Counted from the stretch's first letter, positions 22,484-34,652 are shown. The stretch: 64,000 bases of DNA from Massospora cicadina (GCA_022478985.1 JAKSZP010000204.1:1-64000); one strand, 5' to 3'. The notes: generated by a model not told the origin, from the letters alone. Numbers and translations are program-made.

Positions 22484-22730
22484 TGGAAATAAGGGCTATC
22501 CTGGCCCAACTAGATGAGCAGAGAATAAATTGAACCAGGGCTTACTCTAGAAAAACTTTATCAAAGGCTGAAAGGAATTAATGTTTTACTGAGCAGGAAT
22601 GTTTTTTTTACTATTTGTGATTAAGCGTTTCTGTTCTTATATATACGGAACCACTATAAATTGTGACCAAACACGCTTGACAAAAGTGGCTTCAACTAAT
22701 AAAGAATTTTTATAAATTTATAAGGCAGAT
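22484..22730 (+). pseudogene. Element N RNase H, 3' part
   Basis: From 22489 the plus strand reads IRAILAQLDEQRIN, then AYSRKTLSKAERN and TEQECFF, the C-terminal half of the RNase H interrupted at 15251. The TDH-type motif near 22660 is readable as VTKHA. Confidence 0.78.
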
Positions 22731-22899
22731 GGTCTCTCCAGTACAAAGGTATGATTTAATCATTGTACACTGCACTAGTAAAATTCATTTGAACGCAGAT
22801 TAGCTATATTGGATGCTGACCTTGGCAGTATTAGTGCTTGTAGAAGATTGCTTTTACTACTTTATTTGTTAACCAGATTATTTGGGATTCTAAACCCCC

Positions 22900-23660
22900 A
22901 GAAATATAAAAACACCATGACTAATGTCCTAAAACGCATATTACAGAATGGCATGCTGCAAGACTAATCATTGGAAAGTGGCTATCTACATGCAACCCTC
23001 TTCTTGAACCAAATATATCGTCAAATGGTACTCAAACTTAGGAAAATAAGCAGTTAAAAAAGCTACAAGTGGCTTATATGATAGTGCTAATGGGACTTGA
23101 TCCTTGAGACTATATAGGAATTATTGGACAACTGTTTAATTTATAGGACCCAGGATCAGTCAAGGCCTAATCATCAGCATTAAGTTGTATCTCGATTTTC
23201 ACCATTTAGTGACATTAGTGTAGGAGTTGTAGGGCCCCTCCCATGAACCTCCACGGTCATTGCTAAATTCTACTCACAATTAATTATCTCACCAAATAGG
23301 TTGAGGCCACTTTAGTAACTGCTGTTACTGCAGGCCACGGCCTTTTTCCTATATTGCTCTCTCATCAACAAACGCTGAGGTACAAGGGCTTTGCTCTAAA
23401 AATTGGGTTAAACTAAACTACTCAAAGTTTTTTAAGAAATAAACTCCATATTCAATAAAAACCAACACTTCACAGTTCCTTATAATCTTTCTTCTAATGA
23501 GGCATAAGAACGTGCAAGTGGTAATTTAGTTTCTATCCTTTGTAAAATGCATCTTCAGACCTATTAAATGGAACCATAACTTGCCATCTCCCACATTAGC
23601 TTATCATATAAGGTATCGCTAAATAAATAAAATGTCAGCATATCTAGGCTCTGAACTAAG
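22900..23660 (+). pseudogene. Element N integrase
   Basis: Blocks on the plus strand are DISVGVVGPLP, INYLTKWVEATLVTAVTA (core start, compare TKWVEAVILPAQTAKS in B) and ERASGNLVSILCKM (third catalytic region, compare the B reading). Many stops and at least three frameshifts are present. The 23.66-24.1 kb continuation shows nothing clear. Confidence 0.68.
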
Positions 23661-24099
23661 AGAGTACTGACTACCCAATGGTGTTCAGTCCTCAGTGGAA
23701 ACCACAGCTCCTGAGACTGCGAGCTAATTAGGTGTCATTAATGATGAAAGAATCAAACTATAAGTTCTCGCCACTCAAGGAATTGTCTTGATAATTATAA
23801 AGGATACTATGAAGTATAATGCTAATTGGTTAGCTCTTTTCATATCCAATATTGGTGATCTCATGTTGTTTTAGCATCATCACCCTTGTGGCCAACCTAA
23901 AAAAATTGATACTCCTGTTAAGGCCATTTTGGTACTATATAGGGCTTGATCAAAGTATCTCATCGCCAATGTCATCTAAGTTATAATATTTTTCACATAA
24001 ATAAAAGGTTCTTGCGCTATTTCCCCCTACAAAAGGATCTTGGAAGTGCAATACCAGCACTTGTACTGAAGATTGTTCCAAAAATTACTTAATATGGAT

Positions 24100-25400
24100 T
24101 AAAAAGATGTATAAATGTCCTCTTCCAGAATCTGGCCTTTAGGATTTGGATGGATTATTGCCTAATCTGCCCCTGCCCATAAATGTGCAAGGACTAAAAG
24201 AGGGGGCTCAATAATCAACACCTGGGGCTACTCCATTCTGGTATCCAAGATTACAACCTGGAATCCCTAAAGAATGGGAAGCCAAAAATCCAGAAGCTGC
24301 TCTAAGAGATAACCATGACTCAACCTCCTTATTAGATGCAAAATGAAAGTACTGAAAGAGGAAGACCTAGGTACCTTATCCACCACAGGACACTGAGAAA
24401 ACCTTACAAAGATCAAAAGCTGTAGCTAGTCAAATTTATAATATAATTTCCCTTATCATTTTTAATTATTTTACTCCACTTTACATAATTTAATAATTGA
24501 TATCATATCCAGTATAGTTGCCAACTTTCAAAAACTTTAAAGCTAAGGTTCGTCTCCATTACCTCTCTACAGCCATTCCACACTTCAGTGCCATCACAAA
24601 GACCTTCATAAATTCCATTCCTTACTGCTCCAGGCACCCAAAAAATTTAAGAATAGGCTCCCTCCCTATAAGAAAGCCAAAATGGATGGTAGAGCGAGTT
24701 AATATTACTCTTATCTTGAACCTTCATAAAAAAGGCCACAATTAATCCTCTACATTGGCCGCAGTACTTACCCATTGCAATTATAGCTTACTGCATTAGT
24801 TATCATAAATATATCATAGTTTACCAATTATAAGCTTTGTATAGAAGGAAACCCCAATTGCCCTTCAAAGTGCAATATATTTTAGATCATGCTTTCTCAA
24901 AGTCCTGAATTTAAGATGAAAGCTATCTCTAATGAATTAAATTGGCTTCAGGCTCCGACCTCAGATAGTTTGTCTGTACCATATCTAGAGAGACAAATTG
25001 GATTAATGACAAGCATATCCCCCAATATAATTACAGTCAGGTGACTTAATCCTATTTTACCATCACTAGGAAGGCAGAAGAGCCAAAAACTAACTTGAAA
25101 TTGTTCAAGAACATACAAGGTCATCTATATAAAAGGAAATGAACAATTAATAAGTAAGGTCACCCAAGGTACAATGTTGAATTGGGTTTATATTAGTTAT
25201 TTACAAACTTTAATCCCTGCGCCAAGATCTCTAAGGGGGAGTCATGGGAATATATCCCAATCTGAAAATTTGATAATCTCTGACGTCTAGGGCTTAACAC
25301 CAATCTAAATAGTTGACCACCACTATTGGTGTCCAAACTTGATTTAGACAAAATACCTCAACTTCAAAAAGAGCATAGGATGCAATCAAAATTCAGAAGG
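24100..25400 (+). pseudogene. Element J: gypsy integrase remnant
   Basis: A Cys-rich segment near 24150 (MDYCLICPCP) may be the end of the zinc domain. Further on ITKTFINSIP and KPKWMVERVNITLILNLH (24680-24730) correspond to the region around the third catalytic Glu. GDLILFYHH near 25040 looks like the C-terminal domain. It could be a separate gypsy copy or a tandem part of N. Confidence is limited by decay. Confidence 0.5.
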
Positions 25401-25628
25401 ACAAATTTGAATTAGATCTTGTCTTTGAAGTTTTTTTGTATCTCATCCCAAGCATTGGTACATCATCCCATGGTATGCTCCCTAAGATCAAACTTATTAT
25501 TACCGTTTTTGCAATAACTTAGTTTTTTTAGTACTAGATGGTCCCAACCCAAGGGGGGATTCATCGATGTGCAATAACTTAGTTTTTGCTTTTATATATC
25601 AAATCTCAAGGACTTTTTATAATTAAAA
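25401..25628. other. Short non-genic stretch with a repeated 16-mer
   Basis: GCAATAACTTAGTTTT occurs twice about 59 bases apart (25511 and 25571). Nothing else was recognised. It ends at the TSD of element H. Confidence 0.5.
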
Positions 25629-25633
25629 GAGCT

Positions 25634-25787
25634 TGTTGCAAAGCCTGGTTACAGTTGGCGAGATATCACAGGTCTAATTAGCACTAAAACAGTATATACT
25701 TATGCAGAAAGTATAGACAAAAATAGATATAGAGCTTGTCATAAAAATAAGCTTTTATGAAATATTTTTATTGTTTAGTAGAGTTAC
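25634..25787 (-). repeat. 3' LTR of H, first part
   Basis: It aligns with 46118-46290 (shared TCTAATTGGCACTAAAACAG and the following AGAGCTTG block) and stops at the B insertion. Bases 25783-25787 (GTTAC) are the left copy of B's TSD. Confidence 0.85.
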
Positions 25788-26793
25788 TGTGGGATTTTAG
25801 TTCTTTTTAGGCCCGCTGGTGCTATTGAGGCCTAAACTCCAACAAATGGGGAATTGTATCCAAAGAGGATAATAAAATAAATAAACCAAAAAATAGAAAG
25901 TTGAACCTTTTTATAAGTTATTGGGTCCCGTAGGGGATAAGAAATGAACCCTCATATAATGTTACAGCTTAGTAATTAGACTCATTCTGGGATCAAAGAG
26001 CGTATGCATCAAATCATTACTAAGTTTGAGCCAAGTTAGGAATATGACCATTCAGCCTATTGAAGCCCTTGAATCACGCCTCACTTTTTTAGCACTATTG
26101 GTGCCCAATCCGAATGAGGGAGCCTCCGTGCATCTTTATTTGCTAATGAGCTAAATAAAGGGATTCATTAGAAATTAAAAATTCCTAATATAGACCCTAA
26201 GTTATCAGCCTAGAAAACCATATCAGAAGGCGAGGAAGCTTTAGGAAAACTTTTACCCAGCGCCCACTTTAGCTGGCGGACCATGGAGGATAACATAGGG
26301 GTTAGAGCATCAGTGACATGAGGCATAAGGTGGTATAAAGGGGTTTTCTTTGTTAATGAGGCTGGTGCGGTCCATCGCCTCAATGAAGCTCAATTCAATT
26401 TATTGGATAGGCTGATGGAGGGTAGAGAGTGGGTTAGACATGACTGTGAGGTAATATTAAAATGAATTTGCTAATCATTATGTGAGAAAATATCTAAACT
26501 TTTTGGGACCCCTTCCAACCCTATAAAAGGGCCTGGTCTCCACGGTGTGGCTTGAAGTAGATTAGTGGTAAGACGGGGAGGGACCTCAGAAGAGTTCCCT
26601 TGATTCCTTTAAGGAGTTGGAATATTCTTGCTACCTAAACTCAAACCATTTGGCTGAGTTTTACTAATATTTATTGAATATTACCCTAATTCAAAGGTTC
26701 CACCGCAAATCAGCCAGGGTCTTTTTGGCAATTTTAAAATCATCCTCATCCAAAGTACTCTTCTCACAATATTTAATTTTCAATTTTCTGACA
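25788..26793 (-). mobile_element. 3' LTR of element B (1006 bp)
   Basis: It starts TGTGGG and ends TGACA on plus. It matches 31895-32585 but contains about 320 bases (26090-26400) missing from the other copy. A PPT lies just to the right. Confidence 0.88.
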
Positions 26794-26804
26794 TTTTCCC
26801 TTTC
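26794..26804 (-). other. Polypurine tract of B
   Basis: Minus strand GAAAGGGAAAA directly abuts the 3' LTR. Confidence 0.75.
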
Positions 26805-26829
26805 AAATAGCGTTAGGTGAAGAGTAAGG

Positions 26830-27900
26830 GCGCAAGAATTGGCTATGGACATGGTTAATGTTAAACCCCATAGCCAGGTATCATATATTTACTCATCCCC
26901 TCGCTTATAGGTAATGACAAAAGGGCCTTCCCAAATAGACCCAAACTCTCACTTCTGGGAGAAATACAAATATGGTAGTATAGCACCAAGTCTGACACTT
27001 GGAAGCTAGGTAGAGGAGGCTGGAGCTCATTAGCTGTCTGACCCTCTTTAGTTACCATCTTCACTAAGATGTTCATTACTTCTGATTGCAACTGGATGAT
27101 GTGCAGGGCTAACTTTTTTATAGCTTGCTAAGGATCAATCTTATCTATGAAGTTATCTTTTGCTACTAAAGCAGGAACCCTGGGTTTTGCTCATACAATA
27201 CTCGGAACAACAAAATTTTAAAGGATCTGATGATAGCTGATATGGTAAGCCATGATAGCACTGGGTAAGTATAGATCCCAGTGAAGATGATCGAAGTGGC
27301 CATTTTGCATGAAGTAGAGACAAGTGTCCCATTGTCTCTTTCTAAAGTACCATTGGTTGAGAGTTGTGATGGGCAGAAAGGAGTTGTTGTGTGCTAATGG
27401 AGGTAGCAATTATCTTCACCACTCAGGAGGTAAATTTTTCCCATTGTCACAGAGCAGGACCTGGGGGTAACCATGGCGAGAAAATATATATTGATGGAGG
27501 AACAAGGCCGTGGATTTGGCAGTTTGAGCAGGAAGAATCACAGCCTCAACCCATTTAGTAGAATGATTGATATAACCAAGTTTATAATGATTTCCACCAG
27601 TGGTCTGAGGTAGAAGGCCTACCACATCTAGACCGATGGTGTGAAAAGGTTGTTGAGGCGTAGTGGGCTAAAACTGATACCTAATCTTATAACTGGATTG
27701 CATTTTGGGTCAGGCATGTATATAGGTTTTCAGTTATTGTCTACATGATGCCCTCCAAGTAACATCGCTCTTTAACCTACTCATAGGTTTTTGTACTCCG
27801 CTATGCCCTAGAAGGGCATGGGACTCCAAAATCACGGGTACTCGCTTTAATGATTTAAGATAGGGCAACCAAATCATCCCTACTTTCTTATATAACTTCC
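26830..27900 (-). pseudogene. Element B integrase
   Basis: The core start is at 27625-27420 with GYINHSTKWVEAVILPAQTA and HGYPQVLLCDNGKNLPPEW, giving the second catalytic Asp in DNGKN. The third catalytic region at 27400-27230 is split over two frames (KETMGHLSLLHAKW and YHISYHQIL). The C-terminal domain appears at 27030-26900 (SFQVSDLVLYYHICISPRS). No chromodomain was found, unlike C, D and F. Confidence 0.82.
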
Positions 27901-28580
27901 CTTTCTCCACCTATGTGTTGTGAAATATTGTGCTATAATCTTCTTTACTAGTTCATCTTCATCATCCCACGCATCAGGAGTCATTAGGAGGTTATGCAAC
28001 CTCTCAACTTCACTAAAGTTAAGGTGGAGGACAGGCAGACGCGTTAACCCATCAACATCAAATGGCGTATCTCTGCTCAATGCTTAATGGTCATATCATA
28101 GTGCTGGAGCTTTAGAGCCCAGCGAGCCAACCGCCCTTAGGGTCTTTATATTTGTAATATTTTAAAGAAGCGTGGTTAGTAATTACTTTAAATGCCATCC
28201 CATATAGGAAAGGGAGGTAGTGTTCAACAGCGAGCAGGACTTCAAAACAATTTTTCTCAATGACTTTGTAATTGCGCTCAGCCGTCAAAAGCATTTTATT
28301 AAAATTAGACATGGGATGATCAACCCCATTTTTATCCAATTGAGCTAAGATAGCTCTAACGTCATAATCAGAGGCATCCGTGAATAACATGAAGGGCTTG
28401 CCATAGTCAGGGTGGCGAAGTATTGGCATTTTTTGCAATATCTTCTTTAAAGTAACATACACAGCCTTTTCTTTAGCACCCCAATAGAAAGGGGTTTTTC
28501 TAGCCAGGAGGCGGACAAGGGGCTCTCTGAGTTGAGCAAATTTTCTTATAAATTGATGGTAGTACCCCATTATGCCCAAG
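27900..28580 (-). pseudogene. Element B RNase H
   Basis: A 155-codon open stretch (28579-28112) contains MGYYHQFIRKFAQLREPLVR, then HPDYGKPFMLFTDASDYDV and HPMSNFNKMLLTAERNY, with LYGMAFKVITNHASLKYY. The normal TDH is TNH here. It is followed by SRDTPFDVDGLTRLPV, the linker to integrase. This is the longest intact piece of B. Confidence 0.9.
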
Positions 28581-29475
28581 AAGACTTGTATGTCACAAAG
28601 ATTTTAGGTGTGGGCATCTTGGATATTTCTTTAACCTTATCCTGTAATGGTTATATCCCATCTTGGGAGATGTCTTGCCAAAGAAAGTCTATCCTCTTCT
28701 GGAAGAAAGTATATTTAGATGCTTCACTTTATTTTGGAAGCCCGCAAGCGTTGAAACACCTCCTTTCTGTGCGTAAGATGCTCATTAAACGTTTTTAGAA
28801 GACTGTGATGTCACCGAGGTAGACAATCACACAGCTCAGCTTAAGGTCCTGGAGAATGTGATTCATAGCCCGCTGAAAAGTCGCAGGCTCATTACACAAC
28901 CCCTGAGGTAGCTGAGTGGGTTGAAACAAACCCTCGCTGAAGATAAGGGCTCTTTACTCCTGATCTTGTAGAGAAAGGCCCATCTGCCAATACCCGCTAG
29001 TCAAGTCCATGACAGAGAAGAATTTAGACCTAAAGAGTTGGGCCAGAGCATCATCAATGCGGGGGATAAGGTAGCTGTCCTTCTTGGTGAGGTTATTCGC
29101 TTACAGTAGTCCATAACTACCCAATGACCTCCTCTTTCCTTCTTTGTCAATAGTAGTGAGGATGACAAAGGGCTTTTGGGAAGGCAACAACAACCTAGCC
29201 TCCAGCAGCTGAATGAGCTCCATCCGCATCTGTTGCTCCTCCACTTTTGATTTGCGGTAGGGATTTGAGCAGATAGGACGAGCATTACCAACATCATTGG
29301 TATGAGTCCAACCCTTAATGTGCCCATAGACCATGTCAGATTTAGAGAAAATGTCACTATAGGACTCAAGCAGGATGTGGACCTTCTCCAGCTCAGCTGG
29401 AGTAAGTTCATCGGATATATGAATGGAAGGTAGGGTACATAAAGACTGGTCAGCGGGTAAACCCATATCCACCAT
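28580..29475 (-). pseudogene. Element B reverse transcriptase
   Basis: N-terminal block at 29400-29150 (ELEKVHILLESYSDIFSKSD). Then DSYLIPRIDDALAQL, FSVMDLTSGYWQMGLS, GLFQPTQLPQGLCNEPATFQ and IVYLGDITVF follow. The catalytic YLDD is YLGD at 28821-28810, losing one of the two metal-binding Asp. Frameshifts occur near 29100 and 28600. Confidence 0.88.
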
Positions 29476-29479
29476 AGAT

Positions 29480-29850
29480 CCGTTTTTGTGAACTTGCTTT
29501 ATTTCCTAAAGGGGAATCAGCATGCCTCTTCTTATCTCATGATGCTTTTTTACAACCATATCCTTCTTGGTGAGAGTCCTAACATAATGTTGATGGGTCG
29601 TTGATAAGCAGGGTATAGCACGCCTGGAAAATCTCTGGGCTCCAAAGGACTAACTCCATTGGTGATAAGTAGGTGCAGTAGGCAGTTGTGTGGAATTTTT
29701 CACGGTAATCTTTGTGTCAACTAACCTTTGTTCACCAGCTTTGATAGTCACTTCTTCAGAAGCATAGAAAGGGATACCTTTGAGGGCGTCCACTGACTGA
29801 GGCAACAGTTTGGTATGTCGTCCTGCTGTGGTATAATGTAGGGATAAAGA
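29480..29850 (-). pseudogene. Element B dUTPase-like domain
   Basis: KGIPFYASEEVTIKAGEQRL, then VDTKITVK, is a close fit to the dUTPase N-terminus (A..dvtI.aGe..lv.T.i.v). After a frameshift, DFPGVLYPAYQRPINIML fits the (p)Gvid..yrG.i.v.L block, and HEIRRGMLIPL fits the G.RIAQL block. It is placed exactly as in element A. Confidence 0.58.
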
Positions 29851-29869
29851 GGAAGAGGGATAATTGACT

Positions 29870-30270
29870 GTGCAAACATAGACCTTACTAATGGACTAAT
29901 CATTTTTCAAAACTAGGGGAACCTCATAGTTAAGCCGGGAGAGATAACCTTGCTTTAAGCTTATAATCCCTCTATACTCGAGCCTGAACTGGATAACAAT
30001 TAGTAGATCAAAGGTATTGTTAGTTAGGTCCACTGCAGGAGCATTCAAGATGAGCTTCCCAAAAAGGATGGGGCAGAGAAGAGTACATCCCAATGGGCAG
30101 CGTTGTTGGGACCTGCAGTCCTAAATTCTTGAGTTTAGTTGCGATTGGAACTAGTTTAATCTTTTTAGTGAGCTTTTGACAACACATCTTTTACAGGGGA
30201 TTTAGTGTCAAGGATAGTCTTAACCCGCACTCCATTGAATATGACTTCCGCCTTAATTAAAGTTCCACCC
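29870..30270 (-). pseudogene. Element B aspartic protease
   Basis: AEVIFNGVRVKTILDTKSPV shows the active site as D-T-K (30209-30201) in place of D-T-G. NAPAVDLTNNTFDLLIVIQF and YRGIISLKQGYLSRLNYEVP form the C-terminal half (30093-29896). Confidence 0.82.
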
Positions 30271-30499
30271 AAGTTGAGGGAAGAAGCGAGAAATTACTTA
30301 AGTTGGAGAGTAGAGGCAAGTCATTTTGTTTCAAGATATTTCTCCTGGATAGACAGCAGGATATGAACACACTGGTTAAGGCGATCAAGGTGGCAATAAA
30401 CTGGTCAGCATCACTGACAGTGTCAATGACCTCAAAACACCTCAACACTTGGCAAAGGTAAGTTTGGCAGGGGATCCTAGCCCAATCCACTCTATCAGG

Positions 30500-31845
30500 T
30501 TCAACCTGTCAGGTATCTCTACTTCACATGGGGCTCCTAAGACATAATAACTTCTATCTTCGCCACCCCCTTCATATTCTTCATCAGAGGGATCATCAAT
30601 GCAGGTTAGGGAGGCCACAGGGGTGAGGTAGGTTTAGGACTTCCCTTTTGGCATGATAAATCCTGTGATGGCTCCTCTACCTTATTAGCTTTTGGAGGAG
30701 GCGTTGAAATTTTTAAAGATCACTTTTTGACCTTTAAAGTAGGGGTTTTGTGCTTCATAGAGAAAGGTTTCACACTAGAATTAGCTGACTGAGAGGTTGA
30801 GGAAGATATCATCGTGTAAGGAGATATTTCTTCTATAACAGCTTTAGGTCGTTCAGTGGCTATGTATTTTATAAAACAGGTTTTTTAGCGTTTGTGCCCT
30901 GGTCATCTAACACATTGTTATTTGGGGTGATTGGCACCTGAGAAAGGGGTTTAGACTTAGATACAATATTTTGAACCACTTGAGAAGGCTGCTCTGGAGA
31001 AAAAGATGGGCAAGGCAAAGGAACGACTGTTTTTACTAACTGGGTTTTTGGAGCTGAAGATAAAGGGGCGCATTGCCCCATCACAGCCATTACCATCTGA
31101 TTATCATTATGGGAAGAAGAATCTGTGTGTGATGGCAACTCCATATGTACAGGTTTCTAAAGGATTGCAGCCTTAGTAGAGGCTAAAATAGCTGGCATAG
31201 CTGCTTGGCTCAGAGACCCTTGAATAGGGTCAAGTTCATAGAGATCAGCCACCTCTAATAAAGCTTTCTTGATATCTCGTACATATTTAATTAAACGCTT
31301 TAAAAATAGAGGTGCATTGCCAAAGAGGGATGGGACACCAAGCCAGCCAACATAGCCGCAATAGCTTCGTCTATGGGTACCATTTTTGCAAGCATTAAGG
31401 GTTGCGCTTTAATATAAAAGCGTTGGAAAAAGAGGCGATTGATTCACCCTGTGCAGACTAGTGCACATAAAGGCCTGTTTTTGCCTGTTCAGACTTTACA
31501 GTGAGCCAAATCTTCAGTTAGTGCTTGCTTCACCTCCGCCCAGGTGCTGAGGGTGGCTATGCGTGGAACATTTGCCTCTTGAGCGTCACGACTCAAGCAG
31601 GGAAGGAGGTACTTAATTTTAAGGTGATCTGTTACCCCTTCCAGAGCAACTTCAACATAAAGAGAAACGAAGCAACACTTCCCTCACCCAGGGTAAACTT
31701 ATCCCTAAAAGGGGATTTGTGGATGGTGGGAGCGGCTCCATAAAGGCCTTGGGAAGAGTGCTACTCAAGCCTTTTAAATTGAAATAAAGCACTGGCTAGT
31801 TGTTGCTCTAAAGCAACTAGCCTGGGTTCCGAGGTACTTGTCATT
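30500..31845 (-). pseudogene. Element B gag
   Basis: The start codon is at 31845-31843 (MTSTSEPRLVALEQQLASAL), 30 bases after the PBS. A capsid-like segment follows with HKSPFRDKFTLGEGSVASF. The C-terminal part (31144-30869) is polar and Ser/Pro/Gln-rich (SSHNDNQMVMAVMGQ and PLPCPSFSPEQPSQVVQN). No intact zinc knuckle was seen. It would form the particle shell. Confidence 0.68.
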
Positions 31846-31874
31846 TTAAAACAAGATTTTGGTGTTATACAGGG

Positions 31875-31892
31875 CCCCTGTAGTGAGCACCA
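31875..31892 (-). other. Primer-binding site of B
   Basis: Minus strand TGGTGCTCACTACAGGGG, two bases from the LTR end. It is identical to the PBS of H. Confidence 0.88.
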
Positions 31893-31894
31893 CT

Positions 31895-32585
31895 TGTTGG
31901 ATTTTAGAAATTTTTAGGCTCGCCGGTGCTATTGAGGCTTAACTCCAACAAATGGGGGATTGTATCCGTAGAAAATAATAAAATAAAAAACCTAAAAACT
32001 AGAAAATTGAGAATTCTTATAAGTTTAATGGGTCCCACGGGGTATAAGAAACAAACCCTCATAAAATGTTATGGCTTAGTAATTAAACTCACTTTGAGCT
32101 CAAAGGGCGTACACATCAAATCATTTTTTGTTCAAGTCAAATACAGAAATATGATTATTTGTCTCATTGAAGTCCTTGAATCTCACCTCGCTTTATTGGA
32201 AAAGCCAATGGAGGGTCAAGAGTGGGTAGGTCGATCTCATGAGGTAACGTTTGAATAATTTGAGTCAATCACCATGTGGGAAAATATCTGAACTTTTTAG
32301 GACCCCTTCCAACCTAAAGGGCCTGGTCTCCGCAGTGTGGCTTGAATGAGATTAGTGGTAAGGCGGGGAGGGACCTTAGAAGAGCTCCCTTGATCCTACC
32401 TAGGAGTCAGAATATTCTGGCTACATAAACTCAACCCATTTGACAAAGTTTTTATAATATTTTTTGAATTATTGCCCTAATTCAAAGGATTCCACCAAAA
32501 ATTGGTCAGGGTCTTTTGGCTGATTTTGGAATCATCCTCGTCTAAAACACACTTCTTACAATTTCAGACTTGCAATTGTCTGACA
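31895..32585 (-). mobile_element. 5' LTR of element B (691 bp)
   Basis: It starts TGTTGG and ends TGACA on plus and lies next to the PBS. It aligns with 25788-26793 apart from a deletion of about 320 bases. Confidence 0.9.
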
Positions 32586-32590
32586 TTCTC

Positions 32591-33670
32591 ACTACTGCCT
32601 AAATCAGGGAGTTATCTAGATTATTCTTACACTGACAGAGTCGCACTGTTGAGATTCTTCTGCTAATTCTACACTGGCAGGATCAGAGTGACAGTTTATC
32701 TTACCAATGTTTTCTATACCAACTGTGTTGCAATGCTAAATTCTCTCAAGTAAAGCTTGCTGCGTTACTCCCTATTACAATGCAAGGCCAATCAAATCAA
32801 CCATGGCCTCTAGTCAATTAGCCTTCATTATAGCTCCCAAATCTTCTAGAGTTCTTTCTTCAGGTCAGATAATAGCCTGTGGACTATGCTCATCTAAAAT
32901 TCACGTTCAACTGTCCAAACTCAGGAACATTCTGCAATATTCTATCAACCTCAGTAGCATCTTGATAATCATCTGCTTAACTTTGGTAGTAATTTCAAAG
33001 TTTATATTGATAAGTATATTCAGAGCTCATCTGACGTGATCATTTATGTAATTTTGACAGAGATATCTTACTGATCCAGTGTTAGAATTTGTGAAAGTTG
33101 ACTAATGGGCTCAGAGCAGGTTCTGTGGAGTGGTCATCCCATCGATGAGCAAATAGTAATTGATTCACTGGAATATATAATAAAGTAAATTAAATGCTAC
33201 AAATTTGGGCAGGAGAACATACAGATAAGTATATATCATCAGAACAAGTGGAAACCATCCGCTGTAGATTGGACCATTAGTAAACTAAAAAATTGATGAT
33301 ATTTGGTTAAGAAAAAGTTTTGGCAGATATATTTGACAGCAGATCATTAGGAATTGAACTGCAATCTACAACTATTTAGGATGATGTAATATTAAATTGA
33401 TAAAGCTATAGGACCATTACAAAAATAATAGCAATACGTATCAGAGTAAAATGCTATAAATTAATCTGCCATGAAAGCTAATAATTGGGCTGAAGATATT
33501 TGACTTAATAAATTTGGGTATTCAGGCCTAAACATGGTTATTAAGATATATGAAGACAAAAAACAGGGTGAGGGTAGCAGTGGGATATATAGGGCGCTAG
33601 GAAGTTATTGGTAAAGTTGATAACTATGTTTGGTCAAGACCTATGATTGTTAAAATTTCCCACTTGACCA
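32591..33670 (-). repeat. 3' LTR of H, second part
   Basis: It continues the LTR of H after the B insertion, matching 46290-47340 (shared CCATGGCCTCTAGTCAATTA and GTGAGGGTAGC blocks). The end near 33670 (TTGACCA) is less certain than the others. A PPT was not found beside it. Confidence 0.75.
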
Positions 33671-34393
33671 ATCATAGGGATTGAAATAGGCTAAAGCTGA
33701 TGGTAGGAAAATTAATAGGGGTTGGCATTTAGGCGTCCTGCTTGTACTTGGGCCAGCAAGTTATAGTAATTCTAGATTTTAAAATAACTGATATTTATGA
33801 GAAGATTTGCATTATCTTTAAATGCTCTTTACATTTAAGTACACTGTCCCCTGGGGGACCAGGATTATTATTAAAGAGTGCCAAAACTCACAAGGTAAAG
33901 TGGAGTAACAATTACTTTTCTTATTTCTCCCAGGGTGCTTGCTTCTCTGGCTGTATATATGGAAATGAGGGTAGGGCAATTTCCAGCTAAATGAATCCAC
34001 TGGTCTAGCCAGGTGTCATGGATGAAGCCGTGATGGGTCAGCGATCATTCCTCCATAAGTTAATTGAAAAGGATTTACCCCATAATGGCGGAGGTGAAGG
34101 GAACCAACCCTCTGAAGATAAGACTATGAACCTTTTTTATAGATTTGGGCAAATTAAGGATTTTTCCTCACTAGCAGAGTGATGTCAAGCAAAATTTATT
34201 TTTGTCTCGACAATTCAGATGACATACTTAATAAAGAAAACAATACTACTCAAGATCAACATTATAATCAACTCCCTTTCTATAAAATTCAGAGGTAAAA
34301 TTAATTAGCAATCAGCTTATGTTGCAACAATGACTTAAGTGAATTACCATGATGGGAATGATTGAGGCTAAAGGATAAATAATACCAAATTAG
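33671..34393. other. Interior of H, no gene recognised
   Basis: No conserved motif was seen on either strand. A pair of rearranged inverted words (TGGTCAAG / CTTGACCA and CCTATGATTG / CAATCATAGG) lies at the LTR junction (33631-33681). Confidence 0.5.
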
Positions 34394-34415
34394 AAACCAA
34401 ATAGCTTAAGTGGTT
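34394..34415. repeat. Left TSD of LINE L1
   Basis: The 22 bases AAACCAAATAGCTTAAGTGG plus TT match 39617-39638 except at three positions. All three differences are transitions (C/T, G/A, G/A). Confidence 0.9.
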
Positions 34416-34652
34416 TTTCTCTCTCATTACAAACACTTTTGCAACATATTCAATTTAAGTCTAGGTAAGTTTGATAATCTTATCGAGGTGAAAATGTGCA
34501 CCCAATGTCAAGTAGCAGTTGGGCGAGTAAAGTTAAGGGCACAGGTTAGGCCCCACATCACTCAAGTTTCATAAACGCCCCAGAGAATCTGGCAGCATAA
34601 ATAAAGTTAATAGTAAAAAACCGGCAGTTAGCATTTCCCCAGAAATTTTGGC

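Larger units (their letters stand above)
13342..24100 (+). mobile_element. Gypsy element N (plus strand), carrying two insertion stacks
   Basis: Plus-strand protease, dUTPase-like, RT and RNase H signals run from 13381 to 15251, stop at solo LTR M, and resume at 22484 with RNase H and integrase up to about 23650. It resembles element B in domain order and sequence. Its upstream part probably lies left of E1. No LTR was recognised. All domains carry stops and frameshifts, so it is one of the older layers. Confidence 0.75.
25788..32585 (-). mobile_element. Gypsy element B, full-length structure
   Basis: LTR-PBS-gag-protease-dUTPase-like-RT-RNase H-integrase-PPT-LTR can all be placed on the minus strand. 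TSD copies are GTTAC (25783-25787) and TTCTC (32586-32590). The empty site preserved in the right LTR of H (TTTGC in the same position) shows both descend from one 5-base sequence. All catalytic centres are damaged. Confidence 0.92.

Noticed and set aside
25511..25590. Tandem repeat of GCAATAACTTAGTTTT
   Set aside because: Only two copies with unrelated sequence between them; likely local duplication without further significance.
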